Shown here one piece after another: positions 24,841-32,973 of a stretch of 40,118 nucleotides of DNA; the first letter of the stretch is position 1, and each line of letters starts with the position of its first letter. The stretch is from Sphingomonas sanguinis NBRC 13937. GTDB taxonomy: Bacteria; Pseudomonadota; Alphaproteobacteria; Sphingomonadales; Sphingomonadaceae. The notes beneath the pieces were generated by a model that did no database searches, was not told the origin of the DNA, and worked only from the letters and a program-made list of their open reading frames with translations. The DNA lies in the NCBI RefSeq assembly GCF_001591005.1, contig NZ_BCTY01000033.1, forward strand, positions 1-40,118, read 5' to 3'. Position numbers and translations under genes: made by a program.

Positions 24841-25407
24841 TCAGCGCAGGATGATGGCGGCGCCGTGCTTGTGCGCGCGGATTTCGTCCTCGCTCAGCCC
24901 GTTGATTTCATGCGGGAAAATCAGCCAGTCGCTGGTTTCATGCACGAAGAAGTCGGGCTTCAGGTCGGTGACGTTGCGCGACGGCTTGTAATAGACGGTC
25001 GCGACCTTCACCTCGTCCGGGATATTGTTCCGGCACCGGGCCTTCAATTCCCTCAGCAGCGCGCGGATCGAGCGCCCGGAATCGAACACGTCGTCGATCA
25101 ACAGCAGCCGATCCTCCGGATTGAGCACATCGACCAGATGGCCCAGGCCATAGATGCGCACCTGCGGCTCCTGCTGGTCGATACCGGTGTAGGAGGCGGT
25201 GCGGATCGCGATATGGTCGCTCTGCACGCCCCGATATTCGAGCAGTTCCTGCACCGCGATGCCGACCGGCGCGCCGCCACGCCAGATGCCGACGATATGG
25301 GTCGGGCGGAAACCCGAATCGAAGACCAGATTGGCCAGGCGGAAGGAATCCTCCAGCAGGCGGTCGGCGGACAGATAGATTTTGGTGGTCACGACATCGT
25401 CCATCAT
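24841..25407 (-). CDS. Phosphoribosyltransferase (hypoxanthine/xanthine type)
   Basis: This 188-residue type I PRTase has the PRPP-binding loop LLLIDDVFDSGRS at residues 101-113. It also has an early GIWRGGAPVG loop and a hood/core layout like Gpt/Hpt proteins. It salvages a purine base using PRPP; the exact base is not clear from the sequence. The start is the ATG at 25407 or 25404, with the Met-Met-Asp-Asp start typical of this group and no Shine-Dalgarno. An open frame extends to 25650 but would overlap the divergent pseudouridine synthase gene. Confidence 0.88.
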   Translation of the reverse strand: MMDDVVTTKIYLSADRLLEDSFRLANLVFDSGFRPTHIVGIWRGGAPVGIAVQELLEYRGVQSDHIAIRTASYTGIDQQEPQVRIYGLGHLVDVLNPEDRLLLIDDVFDSGRSIRALLRELKARCRNNIPDEVKVATVYYKPSRNVTDLKPDFFVHETSDWLIFPHEINGLSEDEIRAHKHGAAIILR

Positions 25408-25540
25408 CGGTGAGGGCAAAGCGTAGAAGCCAGGAGCCCCCGAATTGATCGGCCCTTTTGAAACCCTCCGACGGTCAGGGCAACCATGGCGTGCGATGCC
25501 GCCGTTGATCGACCGCTTCCGGGAGCCGCAAGCGAACGCT

Positions 25541-26107
25541 ATGGGCTGGAGGATGGCCCGGCTGCTCCTGTTCAACAAACCCTTCGGGGTCCTGTCGCAA
25601 TTTACGGATCGTGGATCGCCGACCGTTCGGTCGACCTTGTCGGATTTCATCGCGGTGAAGGGCGTCTATCCCGCCGGGCGGCTCGATCGGGACAGCGAGG
25701 GCTTGCTGCTGCTGTGCGATGACGGGCGGCTGCAGGCGCGCATCGCCGATCCCCGCTTCAAGATGGCCAAAACCTATCTCGTGCAGGTCGAAGGCGATCC
25801 GCAGGAGCCGGAACTGGAGCGCTTGCGGCAGGGTGTCCGGCTGAAGGACGGCATGACCCTGCCTGCCGAAGTCGACCGGATCGATGCGCCGGACCTGTGG
25901 CTGCGCGATCCGCCGATCCGCCAGCGCAAGTTCATCCCCGACAACTGGCTGAAACTTACCATCCGCGAAGGGCGCAACCGGCAAGTACGACGCATGACGG
26001 CGGAGGTCGGATTGCCCACGCTGAGGCTGGTCCGCTGGTCGATCGGCGACTGGTCTGTCGCCGGGATCGCGCCGGGCCAGTTCAAGGAAGTCTCCATCCG
26101 GAGCTAG
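25541..26107 (+). CDS. rluE: 23S rRNA pseudouridine(2457) synthase
   Basis: This 188-residue RsuA/RluB/C/D/E-family enzyme matches RluE closely (LLFNKPFGVLSQFTD, KGVYPAGRLDRDSEGLLLL, PPIRQRKFIPDNWLKLTI, EGRNRQVRRMTAEVGLPTL). The catalytic Asp is D49 in GRLD. Like E. coli RluE, it lacks an N-terminal S4 domain. The start could be 25541 (MGWRMARLLL) or 25553 (MARLLL), where a GGAGG sits too close. An upstream ATG at 25496 gives extra non-conserved residues. The gene diverges from the PRTase gene. Confidence 0.93.
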   Translation: MGWRMARLLLFNKPFGVLSQFTDRGSPTVRSTLSDFIAVKGVYPAGRLDRDSEGLLLLCDDGRLQARIADPRFKMAKTYLVQVEGDPQEPELERLRQGVRLKDGMTLPAEVDRIDAPDLWLRDPPIRQRKFIPDNWLKLTIREGRNRQVRRMTAEVGLPTLRLVRWSIGDWSVAGIAPGQFKEVSIRS

Positions 26108-26306
26108 GTTACCAGCCGCCCCACTGATCGATGACGTCGTATCGCGGGGCCGGCTGCCGCCGAGCGTGAAAGCGGATTGGAGGTTGGGCGCGGAGGGGTT
26201 AGGACGCCGACCGCCCGGCTCTGGATGGGCGGCGTTCCATCGTTACTGTCGGCTTCTTCTCCCGGTGGATCGTATAAGGGCCAATCGGCAGGATTTTGGA
26301 TTTCCC

Positions 26307-27137
26307 ATGAATTATCGCCACTCCTTCCATGCGGGCAACAGCGCCGATGTCGTGAAGCACAGCCTGCTGATCGCGCTGGTCCGGGCCTTGCAGCAAAAAC
26401 CGGGGGCGTTGACGCTGATCGACACCCATGCGGGCTGCGGGCTCTACGACCTTGGCGGCGAGCAGGCCCAGCGGACCGGCGAAGCCGTGCATGGCGTGTT
26501 GCGGGCCTTTGCCGACACGAACCCCTTGCTGGACGATTATCGCGCCGCCGTACGGGCGGTGAATGTCGGGACAGAGCCGCAGCTCTATCCCGGCTCGCCA
26601 CGGTTCCTGGCGCAACTGCTGCGCGAACAGGATTTGCTCATCCTCAACGAAAAGCATCCCGAGGATGCCCGGGCCTTGCGCGGCGCGATGCGCGGTACGC
26701 CGGCGGCTGTGCATGAGCGCGATGCCTATGAGCTCTGGCTGGCCATGCTGCCGACCCGGACGGCGCGCGGCGTGGTGGTGGTCGACCCACCCTATGAACA
26801 GGCCGACGAACGTGCCCGTATCGCCGCCACGCTCGCCGCGGCGCACCGCAAATGGGCGCATGGCGTGACGGTGATCTGGTATCCGCTGAAAGACCGCGCG
26901 ACGCATCAGCGGTGGAAGGATGCGCTGCGCAGGCTCGGCATCCCGAAATTCCTGTCGGTCGAGCATTGGCTGTACGACGCCGATCAGCCCGGCATCTACA
27001 ACGGCGCGGGCCTCTTCTTCGTCAATCCGCCTTATGCCTTCACGCAAGCGCTGCCGCCCCTGTTGGAAGCCCTTCGCGCCGCCCTGGCGCCGGACGGACA
27101 TCGCGGGGAGATCACGGCGGACTGGTTGAACGATTAA
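26307..27137 (+). CDS. rlmJ: 23S rRNA (adenine(2030)-N6)-methyltransferase
   Basis: This 276-residue SAM-dependent methyltransferase has the diagnostic N-terminus MNYRHSFHAGNSADVVKH, the LIDTHAGCGLYDL SAM loop and the N6-adenine DPPY motif at residues 160-163. It modifies A2030 of 23S rRNA. In-frame sequence upstream to 26166 does not resemble the family, so the ATG at 26307 is used. It lies 199 bases after rluE on the same strand, and both modify 23S rRNA. Confidence 0.95.
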   Translation: MNYRHSFHAGNSADVVKHSLLIALVRALQQKPGALTLIDTHAGCGLYDLGGEQAQRTGEAVHGVLRAFADTNPLLDDYRAAVRAVNVGTEPQLYPGSPRFLAQLLREQDLLILNEKHPEDARALRGAMRGTPAAVHERDAYELWLAMLPTRTARGVVVVDPPYEQADERARIAATLAAAHRKWAHGVTVIWYPLKDRATHQRWKDALRRLGIPKFLSVEHWLYDADQPGIYNGAGLFFVNPPYAFTQALPPLLEALRAALAPDGHRGEITADWLND

Positions 27138-27223
27138 AAGAAAAGGGGGGGCTCTGACGGGCTGGTCAGGCGATGGACCCGTAGCGTGCGAGGCCGCCGA
27201 GCGAAGGACCTGTCCCTATCGCG

Positions 27224-27267
27224 CCAAACGAAACCGGGGTCCTCCCGCCCAAGCGGAAGAACCCCGG
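27224..27267 (-). terminator. Rho-independent terminator of TonB-dependent receptor
   Basis: Read on the minus strand, a 15-base stem starting CCGGGGTTCTTCCGC closes on a TTGG loop with GCGGGAGGACCCCGG (two G-T wobbles). TTTCGTTT follows. It starts 26 bases past the receptor stop codon. Confidence 0.85.
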
Positions 27268-27292
27268 CCTCATTCGCTCAAAACGGCTGGGA

Positions 27293-30217
27293 TCAGAACT
27301 TCACGGTCGCCCCGACGAAGATCCGGCGGCCCAGAACGTCATAGACGCCCGGATAGGTGTTGCCGTTGCCGAACAGGTTCAGCACGCCCGAGGCCAGCGC
27401 GGGCGGGCTTTTGTCGAGCAGGTTATTCGCACCGATGCGAAGCGTCAGGTTGCGGTTGACCTCGACCGCGCCGGTCAGATCGAAATAGCTGTACGCGGGC
27501 AGGCGTGCGTCGATCGGGTCGGCAGGCCCGGTGAGATAGCTGTTGCTCGACGTCGCCGAGTTGCTGGTCGGGCCGATATAGCGCCAGTTGAACGACAGGC
27601 TGGTCTTCGCGTCCGGCTTCCAGGTCACGCGCACATTGTGACGCCACACCGGGGTCGGCTGGCCGCAGGCATAGCCGAACAGGCCCTTGCAGTCATAGCT
27701 GTCGCCACCCGGCAGCGGCTGGGTCGCCTGCTGGAACAGATAGGTGCCGATGAAGTCGCCATAGAGACGGCCCAGGCGACCCAGCGGGATCATCGCATTG
27801 GCGGCGATGTCGAGACCCGAGGTCTTCAGATAGCCGGTGTTGAGCGTGGTCGAGACGACATAGCCGGTGCCGAAGATCGAGCCGGTCAGCGGATCGCGAC
27901 GGAACAGACCGCAATAATAGGGGCTGCCGGTCGAGAAGCACTGGCTGATGATCGTGTTCGGATCGATGCTGCCGATATAGTCCTTCACCTTGATGTTGAA
28001 ATAGTCGATCGAGACGGACAGGTTGCGGCCGCCGCGCGGGGCCAGCACGATACCGGCGGTATAGGTATCGGCCGATTCCGGCTTCAGGTTGCGGTTGCCG
28101 CCCGACTGGCCGGTGCACTGGTCGGACGGACATTCGATGACCAGATGGCTGTTATATTGGGCGGCGGTGACGCCGGTCAGCTGACAGGCGCTGAGCGAGG
28201 CGGTGGGCTTCGCACCGGCGCACGGGTCGACCGCGTTGACGTTGCCCAACGACAGGTTCGAGAACAGCTCGCTGATATTGGGTGCGCGGATGGCATGGTT
28301 GAAGCTGGCGCGCAGGCGCACCGGATCGACCACCTGCCAGCTCAGCTCGCCCTTGTAGGTGAAGGCGTTGAACTTGGACGAATAGCCGGTCGAGCGCTGG
28401 TCGTTCTTGTATGCCGAATAGCGGAAGCCACCGTTCAGGGTCAGCGACTTGCCGATCGCCGAGTCCTGCGCAATCGGCACTTCGATTTCGCCGAAGCCTT
28501 CATTGACCGCGATGATGCCGTCCGAATCCTGCGTGCCCGCCTGCTTGGCCACCTCGTCGCCGGTGAAATACAGCGTCTCGCGACGATGCTCGCCGCCCAG
28601 CACGATGCTGACGCCGTCCTTGGCCCAGGGGCTGGTGATGCCGAACGTACCCAGGTCGCCCGTGATCGAGCCCGAAATGACGTTCAGGGCATAGCGGCCC
28701 CAGGTCCGGGTCGGCGCATAGAGATATTGCGCCTGCTGCCCGGTCAGGCCGCCCGCCTGGAAGACGTTGATCGGCGTACAGGCCGGATCGGTGCCGTTCA
28801 GCACCGACTGGCAGACCGCGCCGCCCTTGCCGTCCGGCACGGCCAGCAGTGCCTTCTGCGCCTTGGCGACGTTGACGTCATTCAGATACTGCTCGTCATA
28901 ATGCGCGGACGAGCGCAGCACGCTGAAGTCATAGTTGAAGCCATGGCCGATATCGCCGCGCACGCCGACCATCGACCGGTAATAGCGATGCTGGAGGTCG
29001 TCGCGACGCGGCAGGGTGCCGCTGCCGCCCAGGCGATAGCCGATCAGCGTGTTCTGCGTCGCGGCGGTTCCGGCGGCGGCGCCACACAGCGACTGCTGCT
29101 GGCTGGCGCTCATCAGCGGGTTGTTGCAGGTCACGGCATAGGTCTGGCCAAACCACAGCGCGGACGGCGCGACCTGCGAGAAGCTGCGGTCGTCCATGTA
29201 CATGTAGCTGCCATAGATTTCGGCGGCCTTGGAGAGCTCCAGGTGCATGAACGCACCCGCATTGTACCGGTCGTCGCTGCGCTGGAAATAGTTCAGCGGG
29301 GCGTAGTTGTAGGTGTAGGTCGAATCATAAGGCACCCAGGTCTTCGACCCGTCGCGGCTGTTGGTTAGCTTCTGGCCCGCCAGCGGCCCGCCCAGCGGGG
29401 TAAAGGTGCCGAAAGGCGTATTGCTCGACCCGCCGCAAGCGAAGGTCGTCGAGGCGCTGTTCAGGGCGCAGGCCGACACGTCGCGGGTCGACTGGAGGAC
29501 CGGATCGGTGCGACGATAGCCGCCATAGACGGTGATGTTCAGCCGCCCGTCGAGCATCGTCTTGCCAAACGAAGCGTTGATGTCCTGCTTGCCGCCGTCG
29601 AAGACATGCGACGGCGCGGTCTGATAGCCGCGGCCCGACACGATCCCACGCAGGAAGCCATTGTCGTTGGTGTGGTCGGCGATGCTCGTCTGCGCATCCA
29701 GGCGAAAGCCGTCGAGCTTGTCGCGCAGGATGAAGTTGACGACGCCGGACAGCGCGTCCGAGCCATAGACCGCCGATGCGCCGCCGGTGACGATATCGAC
29801 CCGCTCGACGATCGCCGAGGGGATGAAGTTCAGGTCCATGGCCTGGGTCGGCAGCAGGCGCTGGCCGTTGACCAGCGTCAGCACGCGATTGGAACCCAGA
29901 TTGCGCAGGTTGACCTGCGCGGTGCCGTTCGAGCCGTTCGACACATTCTCGTTCGCGTCGGCGGTGAACTGCGGCAGGCGGTTCAGCGCATTCTCGATAT
30001 TGTTGGTGCCCTGAAGCGTCAGTTCCTGGGCGTTGACGCTGGTGAGCGGACTGTTGCTCGTCAGGTCGGGGCGGCGGATGCGCGTGCCCGTGACGACGAC
30101 GTCGTCCGCCACCTGGGCGTCATTCGCGGTCTGCGCCGCCGCGCCGCTGGCCGCCACCAAACCCGTCGCCAAGGCAATCAAAGCAGCCGATCGCCGCCAA
30201 TAGCCGTTCTCAATCAT
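27293..30217 (-). CDS. TonB-dependent outer-membrane receptor
   Basis: This 974-residue receptor has a signal peptide (RRSAALIALATGLVAASGAAA) and a TonB box-like DDVVVTGTR. A plug domain follows (NNIENALNRLPQFTA, LRNLGSNRVLTLVNGQRLL, VERVDIVTGGASAVYGSDAL), then a long beta-barrel ending in the canonical terminal Phe (VGATVKF). Barrel loops contain several Cys residues. The plug sequence is of the sphingomonad SusC-like or oligopeptide/plant-polymer type, and the substrate cannot be read from sequence. The ATG at 30217 is chosen for its GAGGGGGCGG ribosome site and immediate signal peptide, and the upstream frame to 30439 is not protein-like. No degradative enzymes or regulators are beside it. 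Confidence 0.95.
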   Translation of the reverse strand: MIENGYWRRSAALIALATGLVAASGAAAQTANDAQVADDVVVTGTRIRRPDLTSNSPLTSVNAQELTLQGTNNIENALNRLPQFTADANENVSNGSNGTAQVNLRNLGSNRVLTLVNGQRLLPTQAMDLNFIPSAIVERVDIVTGGASAVYGSDALSGVVNFILRDKLDGFRLDAQTSIADHTNDNGFLRGIVSGRGYQTAPSHVFDGGKQDINASFGKTMLDGRLNITVYGGYRRTDPVLQSTRDVSACALNSASTTFACGGSSNTPFGTFTPLGGPLAGQKLTNSRDGSKTWVPYDSTYTYNYAPLNYFQRSDDRYNAGAFMHLELSKAAEIYGSYMYMDDRSFSQVAPSALWFGQTYAVTCNNPLMSASQQQSLCGAAAGTAATQNTLIGYRLGGSGTLPRRDDLQHRYYRSMVGVRGDIGHGFNYDFSVLRSSAHYDEQYLNDVNVAKAQKALLAVPDGKGGAVCQSVLNGTDPACTPINVFQAGGLTGQQAQYLYAPTRTWGRYALNVISGSITGDLGTFGITSPWAKDGVSIVLGGEHRRETLYFTGDEVAKQAGTQDSDGIIAVNEGFGEIEVPIAQDSAIGKSLTLNGGFRYSAYKNDQRSTGYSSKFNAFTYKGELSWQVVDPVRLRASFNHAIRAPNISELFSNLSLGNVNAVDPCAGAKPTASLSACQLTGVTAAQYNSHLVIECPSDQCTGQSGGNRNLKPESADTYTAGIVLAPRGGRNLSVSIDYFNIKVKDYIGSIDPNTIISQCFSTGSPYYCGLFRRDPLTGSIFGTGYVVSTTLNTGYLKTSGLDIAANAMIPLGRLGRLYGDFIGTYLFQQATQPLPGGDSYDCKGLFGYACGQPTPVWRHNVRVTWKPDAKTSLSFNWRYIGPTSNSATSSNSYLTGPADPIDARLPAYSYFDLTGAVEVNRNLTLRIGANNLLDKSPPALASGVLNLFGNGNTYPGVYDVLGRRIFVGATVKF

Positions 30218-30265
30218 CTGGTCCGCCCCCTCATGAGCAATAAAATTACGTATCTCCCATCTCAT

Positions 30266-30294
30266 ATTAAGTACGTTATACGATATTCGGTCAA
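30266..30294 (-). promoter_or_regulatory. Candidate promoter of TonB-dependent receptor
   Basis: On the minus strand, TTGACC (-35, 30294-30289), a 17-base spacer and CTTAAT (-10, 30271-30266) lie about 50 bases before the receptor ATG, in a locally AT-rich stretch. The -10 matches consensus at four of six positions. Confidence 0.45.
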
Positions 30295-30412
30295 TGGGGG
30301 CGGTATCGTTTTGGTGTAATGCGCGGCCTGTGTTGCTCAGACGCCTCACCTTCGGGCTGCTGGCCAAGCGGCTTGGTGGCATCGAACCCCTAATTGTCCT
30401 GAAGAATCCGCG

Positions 30413-30553
30413 ATGGTGGCCCATCGCGCCGGCCGCCATAATGGGCTCGGCGATTTCATCGCTTTTGACGAAATTGAAGCGCTGGGCATTGCGCCCGATC
30501 AGGGGCCGGGATGGATGCCCTTGATGGTCAGTAGCGGACGCATTGTCTGGTAA
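30413..30553 (+). CDS. Possible small ORF or gene remnant, 46 codons
   Basis: The frame begins MVAHRAGRHNGLGDFIAFDE and ends MVSSGRIVW. Its composition is protein-like (acidic, Gly/Ile/Phe-bearing) in an otherwise empty stretch. The frame stays open upstream to 30320 without another ATG, so it could also be the 3' end of a decayed gene. There is no convincing ribosome site. I do not recognise it. Confidence 0.25.
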   Translation: MVAHRAGRHNGLGDFIAFDEIEALGIAPDQGPGWMPLMVSSGRIVW

Positions 30554-30741
30554 AGCCGTCCGTACGCAGAACGCGCCTGATTTCGAGTCCGTTCAGGAAC
30601 GGTTGAGCATCAACAGGGTGGCGATGTCAGAAAAGGTGTCCGCATCGAAAAACGATACAGGGCCAATCCCTTAGCAAGCCCGGCTATGAAAAGGGGGACA
30701 GGACTTTGGCTTGATGACCGACCATTACCCGGGAGCAAACG

Positions 30742-30777
30742 CTCTCTGGGGACCGTCTTTCCGACGATCCCCGAGAG
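30742..30777 (-). terminator. Hairpin downstream of tRNA-Leu
   Basis: TCTCTGGGGACCGTC and GACGATCCCCGAGAGA form a long near-perfect stem around a TTTCC loop. It sits about 22 bases past the tRNA 3' end. The T tract is poor, so it may aid termination or 3' processing rather than act as a strong terminator. Confidence 0.45.
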
Positions 30778-30799
30778 ATTTCAACGCTGTATGAAGCGA

Positions 30800-30886
30800 T
30801 GGTGCCCAGAAGAGGACTCGAACCTCCACGACCTTGCGATCGCCAGCACCTGAAGCTGGTGCGTCTACCAATTCCGCCATCTGGGC
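30800..30886 (-). tRNA. tRNA-Leu (anticodon CAG)
   Basis: On the minus strand, the acceptor GCCCAGA, the D-loop TGGCGGAATTGGTAGACGCA, and the anticodon arm CCAGC-TTCAGGT-GCTGG (CAG reads CUG) are visible. They are followed by a long variable arm typical of Leu tRNAs, the T-arm GAGGTTCGAGTCCTC and an encoded CCA (30800-30802). Confidence 0.97.
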
Positions 30887-30902
30887 ACGGGGTAGGCCCG
30901 CG

Positions 30903-30932
30903 CCTTTAGGGTAGGGTTCGAATCCTTGTCAA
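30903..30932 (-). promoter_or_regulatory. Promoter of tRNA-Leu
   Basis: On the minus strand, a perfect TTGACA (30932-30927), an 18-base spacer and TAAAGG (30908-30903) lie 16 bases upstream of the tRNA 5' end. The arrangement mirrors that of the tRNA-Gln promoter. Confidence 0.65.
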
Positions 30933-30990
30933 CGGCTTTTTTGCGGGGCAAAGGGGCGGTGCACAAAAAATCTGGCGAATAAGGACGGGC

Positions 30991-31923
30991 ATGACGAACA
31001 AGCTGGTGACGCTGATCGGCGGCGGGGGTTTCCTGGGCCGCTATGTCGCACGCGAACTGATGCGGGACGGTACGCGGGTTCGAATCGCCCAGCGCGATCC
31101 GCGCCAGGCCTATTTCCTGCGCACCCAAGGGGGGCTGGGCCAGACCCAGTTCGTCGCGGCCGATATCGCCCGGCCGGAGACGGTGGCCCGCGCGGTCGAA
31201 GGTGCTGATGCGGTCGTCAACCTGGTCGGCGTGATGGGCGGCAATATGCAAGCCATCCATGTCGAGGGCGCGCGCGCCGTGGCGGAGGCCGCGCACAAGG
31301 CGGGGGCCGGGGCGCTGGTCCATGTCTCGGCGATCGGCGCGGACGAGAATGGCGCGGCCGCCTATGCCCGGTCCAAGGGGCAGGGCGAGGCGGCGGTGCG
31401 TCAGGCTTTCCCGAACGCGACCATCCTGCGCCCCTCGATCGTGTTCGGTCGCGAGGACCAGTTCGTGAACCGCATTGCGGGCATGGTGTCGGCGCCGGTC
31501 GTGCCGATCCTGCGCGCGGGTGTGAAGTTCCAGCCGGTGTTCGCGGGCGATGTCGGCGAAGCGGTCGCCCATGCGCTGCGCGATGCCGAGGCGCATGGTG
31601 GCAAGACCTATGAGCTGGGCGGGCCGGACGTCCTGTCGATGGGCGATCTGATCCGCTGGATCGCCCAGACGCTGGGCCGCAAGCCCAATTTCGTCGAGTT
31701 GCCTGACTTTGCCGGAGCACTGCTGGCGCGCCTGCCGGGTTCGCCGATCAGCTGGGACCAGTGGCTGATGCTGCAAGCGGACAATGTCGTGGCCGCGGGG
31801 GCGCCGGGCCTGGCCGAGCTGGGCGTGACGGCTGCCCCGCTGGCGACGGTCGCGCCGGACTATCTGATCCGTTTCCGCAAGGCGGGCCGGTTCGGGCGAC
31901 GGGCGGAGACGCTGGCGGCCTGA
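30991..31923 (+). CDS. NDUFA9-like NAD(P)-binding oxidoreductase
   Basis: This 310-residue atypical short-chain dehydrogenase/reductase has the dinucleotide loop LIGGGGFLGRYVA at the N-terminus and ADAVVNLVGVM, VHVSAIGADENGAAAYARSK and NATILRPSIVFG motifs. This is the pattern of the complex I NDUFA9 subunit family and related NmrA-like proteins. In alphaproteobacteria the role may be in complex I or quinone metabolism; this is from family knowledge, not shown here. AAGGA lies 6 bases upstream of the ATG. A terminator follows before uppP. Confidence 0.88.
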   Translation: MTNKLVTLIGGGGFLGRYVARELMRDGTRVRIAQRDPRQAYFLRTQGGLGQTQFVAADIARPETVARAVEGADAVVNLVGVMGGNMQAIHVEGARAVAEAAHKAGAGALVHVSAIGADENGAAAYARSKGQGEAAVRQAFPNATILRPSIVFGREDQFVNRIAGMVSAPVVPILRAGVKFQPVFAGDVGEAVAHALRDAEAHGGKTYELGGPDVLSMGDLIRWIAQTLGRKPNFVELPDFAGALLARLPGSPISWDQWLMLQADNVVAAGAPGLAELGVTAAPLATVAPDYLIRFRKAGRFGRRAETLAA

Positions 31924-31958
31924 GCCGTCCCACCTTAACAGTCTTTATCATTTCGCTG

Positions 31959-31993
31959 ACAGCCCCGTCGCCCTATGGCGGCGGGGCTGTTTT
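31959..31993 (+). terminator. Rho-independent terminator
   Basis: A 14-base stem (ACAGCCCCGTCGCC pairs with GGCGGCGGGGCTGT, one G-T wobble) with a CTAT loop is followed by TTT. It is placed between the NDUFA9-like gene and uppP. Confidence 0.85.
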
Positions 31994-32010
31994 AGCATTT
32001 GGGGACTCGC

Positions 32011-32820
32011 GTGAACGACCTGATAGCCGCCATCATCCTTGGAATCGTCGAGGGCGTGACCGAATTCCTGCCGGTGTCCTCCACCGGCCACCTCATCCTG
32101 GCGGGCGCTTTGCTCGGTTATGACGATGCGCGCTGGCAGATGTTCAACATCGTCATCCAGCTGGGCGCGATCCTGGCGGTCGTCGTCCTCTATTGGCGGA
32201 CCTTCTGGACCGTCATGGTCGGCCTGGCCAAGCGCGACCCCGGCTCCATCCGCTTCGTGCGCAACCTGCTGATCGCCTTCATTCCCGCCGCCGTGATCGG
32301 CGTGTTGGCGAAAAAGCATATCGAGGCGCTGCTCCTCCAACCCAAGGTCGTGGCGGTCGCGCTGATCGTTGGCGGCATCGCGATTCTGGTCATCGAGCGG
32401 TTGGTGAAGCCGGGCAACACGCGCGGCATCGCGGCGGTCCCGGCCAAGACGGCGCTGGGCGTCGGTTTCCTCCAGTGTCTGGCGATGATTCCGGGCGTCA
32501 GCCGCTCGGGCGCGACAATTCTGGGAGCGCTGACCCTGGGCGTCGAGCGGCGCACGGCGGCGGAGTTCAGCTTCTTTCTCGCCATTCCCACCATGCTGGG
32601 CGCGAGTGTCGTCGAGACGGCGGGGCATATGGATGCGATGCGCGCCGGGAACAGCGTCGGGCCGATCGAGATCGCGGTCGGCTTCGTCGTCGCCTTCATC
32701 GTCGCCCTGCTGGTCGTACGCTGGTTCGTCGGCATCGTCGGCAAGCATGGCTTCGGACCGTTCGCCTGGTATCGAATCGTCGCGGGCAGCATCGCGCTGG
32801 CCCTGCTGACCCTACATTGA
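32011..32820 (+). CDS. uppP: Undecaprenyl-diphosphatase
   Basis: This 269-residue integral-membrane BacA/UppP enzyme dephosphorylates undecaprenyl pyrophosphate to recycle the lipid carrier for peptidoglycan and polysaccharide synthesis. Both signature motifs are present: E14-G-V-T-E18 FLPVSSTGH at the N-terminus and PGVSRSGATI (Arg165). About eight transmembrane helices are visible. The start is a GTG with GGGGA 5 bases upstream; an in-frame TTG at 31999 is less likely. Confidence 0.96.
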   Translation: MNDLIAAIILGIVEGVTEFLPVSSTGHLILAGALLGYDDARWQMFNIVIQLGAILAVVVLYWRTFWTVMVGLAKRDPGSIRFVRNLLIAFIPAAVIGVLAKKHIEALLLQPKVVAVALIVGGIAILVIERLVKPGNTRGIAAVPAKTALGVGFLQCLAMIPGVSRSGATILGALTLGVERRTAAEFSFFLAIPTMLGASVVETAGHMDAMRAGNSVGPIEIAVGFVVAFIVALLVVRWFVGIVGKHGFGPFAWYRIVAGSIALALLTLH

Positions 32821-32973
32821 CATCAAAACGGCCCTAATTATTTGCGGGTCGGTCGCAATAAGGCGGGCGACCCACCATAATCGCTACTAAATAAGCCAGG
32901 CATGCTGTCGTATCTGTCGATTTGGCAGTGACAAGACGGTGTTCGCGCAATATCCGCATCTTCGGAGGCGCAT

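Larger units (their letters stand above)
30218..30799. other. 582-base intergenic region between receptor and tRNA-Leu
   Basis: This stretch holds the receptor promoter (30266-30294), a possible 46-codon frame (30413-30553) and a hairpin next to the tRNA (30742-30777). Otherwise it shows no recognisable gene or RNA. Confidence 0.6.

Noticed and set aside
27638..29368. 576-codon plus-strand frame opposite the TonB-dependent receptor
   Set aside because: It is antisense to an intact receptor with plug, barrel and terminal Phe, and has no domain content of its own.
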